Origin: Oscillospiraceae bacterium
GTDB lineage: Bacteria > Bacillota > Clostridia > Oscillospirales > Ruminococcaceae
Direction of reading: 5' to 3'
DNA: 47,615 bases
NCBI GenBank assembly: GCA_009777415.1
Contig: WRLX01000003.1
Location: 1-47,615, forward strand
This document shows, in pieces, positions 46,540 to 47,615 of the stretch. The notes under the pieces are model-generated. The model did not search any database. It saw only the letters and a list, made by a program, of their open reading frames with translations, and was not told the origin of the DNA. How positions within the stretch are numbered: position 1 is the first letter of the stretch; every line of letters starts with the position of its first letter. The translations under genes and the position numbers were made by a program.

Positions 46540-47022
46540 ATGAAAAAAAAGATGATTTTTATATCGATTTCGGTTGCGGTTGCAGTCATTGCCGTAGCGG
46601 CTTATAAACTCTTCAATCCGCCCGTTGACAGTGTACCGTTGCAGAAACTTCAAGAGGAAATGTTCCTTTACGACAACTGGGCTGTCTTCCAAAAAAGCAC
46701 CGGCAGCCCTGTTATGGATGAGCGAGTTGCCGTTTATGCCGACAAAATGCTGGAGGAAGCGCGAAACAGCGGAATCGGGTTCAGCGAAGCTTCCCGCTAT
46801 GACTTGGGCATAGTTTTAGTGGACTTTGACGACGATGAGTCGGGCGAGTGGTTCAGGCGCAACTCATGGCGATTTGGTTTTAATTATCAAGGTGAGCGGG
46901 ATATGCAGGATAATGAGGCGGATTTCCGCTTTGTAGGCGTGTTCCCCGCCGAGCAAATGTATTACTCGGGCGTAAAGCCGGACGAGTATGCTGAGTTCCT
47001 TTCTTATCACGCTTTTATATAA
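46540..47022 (+). CDS. Hypothetical membrane-anchored protein
   Basis: MKKKMIFISISVAVAVIAVAAYKLF signal anchor; start at 46540 preferred over MGKRIFMEHLCRKGMGKK, which lies in the repeat. Confidence 0.75.
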   Translation: MKKKMIFISISVAVAVIAVAAYKLFNPPVDSVPLQKLQEEMFLYDNWAVFQKSTGSPVMDERVAVYADKMLEEARNSGIGFSEASRYDLGIVLVDFDDDESGEWFRRNSWRFGFNYQGERDMQDNEADFRFVGVFPAEQMYYSGVKPDEYAEFLSYHAFI

Positions 47023-47056
47023 ATAAAAAATTTTTTTATTTTTTTTAAAAAAAGTA

Positions 47057-47085
47057 TTGACAAAACGATTTTTACTGTGTATAAT
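47057..47085 (+). promoter_or_regulatory. Promoter of tRNA-Gly
   Basis: TTGACA-17 nt-TATAAT. Confidence 0.8.
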
Positions 47086-47110
47086 CTATAAAGTCAGGCA
47101 AATACAAATT

Positions 47111-47183
47111 GCGGATCTAGCTCATCCGGTAGAGCGCCACCTTGCCAAGGTGGAGGTAGCGAGTTCGAGCCTCGTGATCCGCT
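47111..47183 (+). tRNA. tRNA-Gly(GCC)
   Basis: GCGGATC...CCACC-TTGCCAA-GGTGG...GAGTTCGAGCCTC...GATCCGC; anticodon GCC. Confidence 0.96.
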
Positions 47184-47191
47184 TATTGAAA

Positions 47192-47277
47192 GTAAGGGTG
47201 TAACACCCCGCTCCTCCGGGGCGGCACTCTCGCCCGTAGGCGAGGGGTGCAAGGCTTGCCTTGCGGTGTTACCTTAC
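47192..47277. repeat. Cloverleaf-like multi-hairpin element downstream of tRNA-Gly
   Basis: Outer stem GTAAGG(gtg)TAACACC/GGTGTTACCTTAC enclosing CCGCTCC-tcc-GGGGCGG, CTCGCC-cgta-GGCGAG and GCAAGG-cttg-CCTTGC. Confidence 0.8.
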
Positions 47278-47286
47278 ATTGCTTTT

Positions 47287-47319
47287 AACCCCGCTTAATC
47301 GAAAGGATTAAGCGGGGTT
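47287..47319. terminator. Terminator of murB (and/or the tRNA transcript)
   Basis: AACCCCGCTTAATC-gaaa-GGATTAAGCGGGGTT. Confidence 0.8.
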
Positions 47320-47324
47320 CTTAA

Positions 47325-47615
47325 TTACTCCCAAACCAAAATCTCGCGTTCAAGCGTAACTCCGGTCTTTCTGTAAACCTCATTTTTAACAATGTCAATA
47401 AGCCTTACTACATCGTCGAACGATGCTCCGCCTTTATTAATCACAAAGCCGGAGTGTTTCTCGCTGACTTCCGCGCCTCCGACAGCCGCGCCTTTCAAGC
47501 CGCAGTCTTGTATAAGTTTCGCGGCGAAATGCCGGAGAGGCCTCTTAAAAGGGCTTCCCGCACTGTGGAACTCTAACGCCTGTTTATCCCGGCGGGCGGG
47601 GGGAATTTCATCCAC
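47325..47615 (-). CDS. murB: UDP-N-acetylenolpyruvoylglucosamine reductase, C-terminal part (runs off the window)
   Basis: HSAGSPFKRPLRHFAAKLIQDCGLKGAAVGGAEVSEKHSGFVINKGGASFDDVVRLIDIV. Confidence 0.92.
   Translation of the reverse strand: MDEIPPARRDKQALEFHSAGSPFKRPLRHFAAKLIQDCGLKGAAVGGAEVSEKHSGFVINKGGASFDDVVRLIDIVKNEVYRKTGVTLEREILVWE

Noticed and set aside
46296-46543. CRISPR array interpretation of the 74-bp tandem units
   Set aside because: Units are near-identical along their full length with no variable spacers, and they phase exactly with start codons; no cas genes nearby.

Overview
The window comes from a motile, spore-forming Clostridia-type (Firmicutes) chromosome. About 19.3 kb of it is one long minus-strand flagellar/chemotaxis operon: flgB-flgC-fliE-fliF-fliG-fliH-fliI-fliJ-fliK-flgD-(flagellar operon protein)-flgE-flbD-motA-motB-fliM-fliY-cheY-fliO-fliP. 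It is followed by PilZ, Cache, ParA, UbiA-family and large membrane protein genes; an ECF sigma/anti-sigma pair; spoIIR; an XRE-ImmA/IrrE-der-plsY-gpsA string; a CvrA/NhaP2-type antiporter; several secreted surface proteins; a GGDEF protein; htpG behind a CIRCE element; an aluminium-resistance/methionine gamma-lyase-like gene; tRNA-Gly(GCC); and a partial murB. The most unusual signal is a recurring translation-initiation-region duplication. Short ORFs of about 13-25 codons sit immediately upstream of many genes, with their start codons 73-80 bp (most often 76 or 74) from the next start. They occur singly or as tandem arrays of 2-3 and stop just before, or overlapping, the next start. Most copies belong to one dispersed family: a small GCAC-N-GTGC hairpin, then AGAAAGGGnAnGGGTAAAA, then the start. 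The hairpin shows compensatory changes between copies. Two unrelated sequences (upstream of the presumptive fliQ and of the UbiA gene) have the same 76-79 bp architecture, so the spacing recurs independently of the sequence. Two copies of a separate ~165-bp long-hairpin element share a conserved core but have different, internally complementary arms. No searches or folding programs were run; novelty claims are inference.
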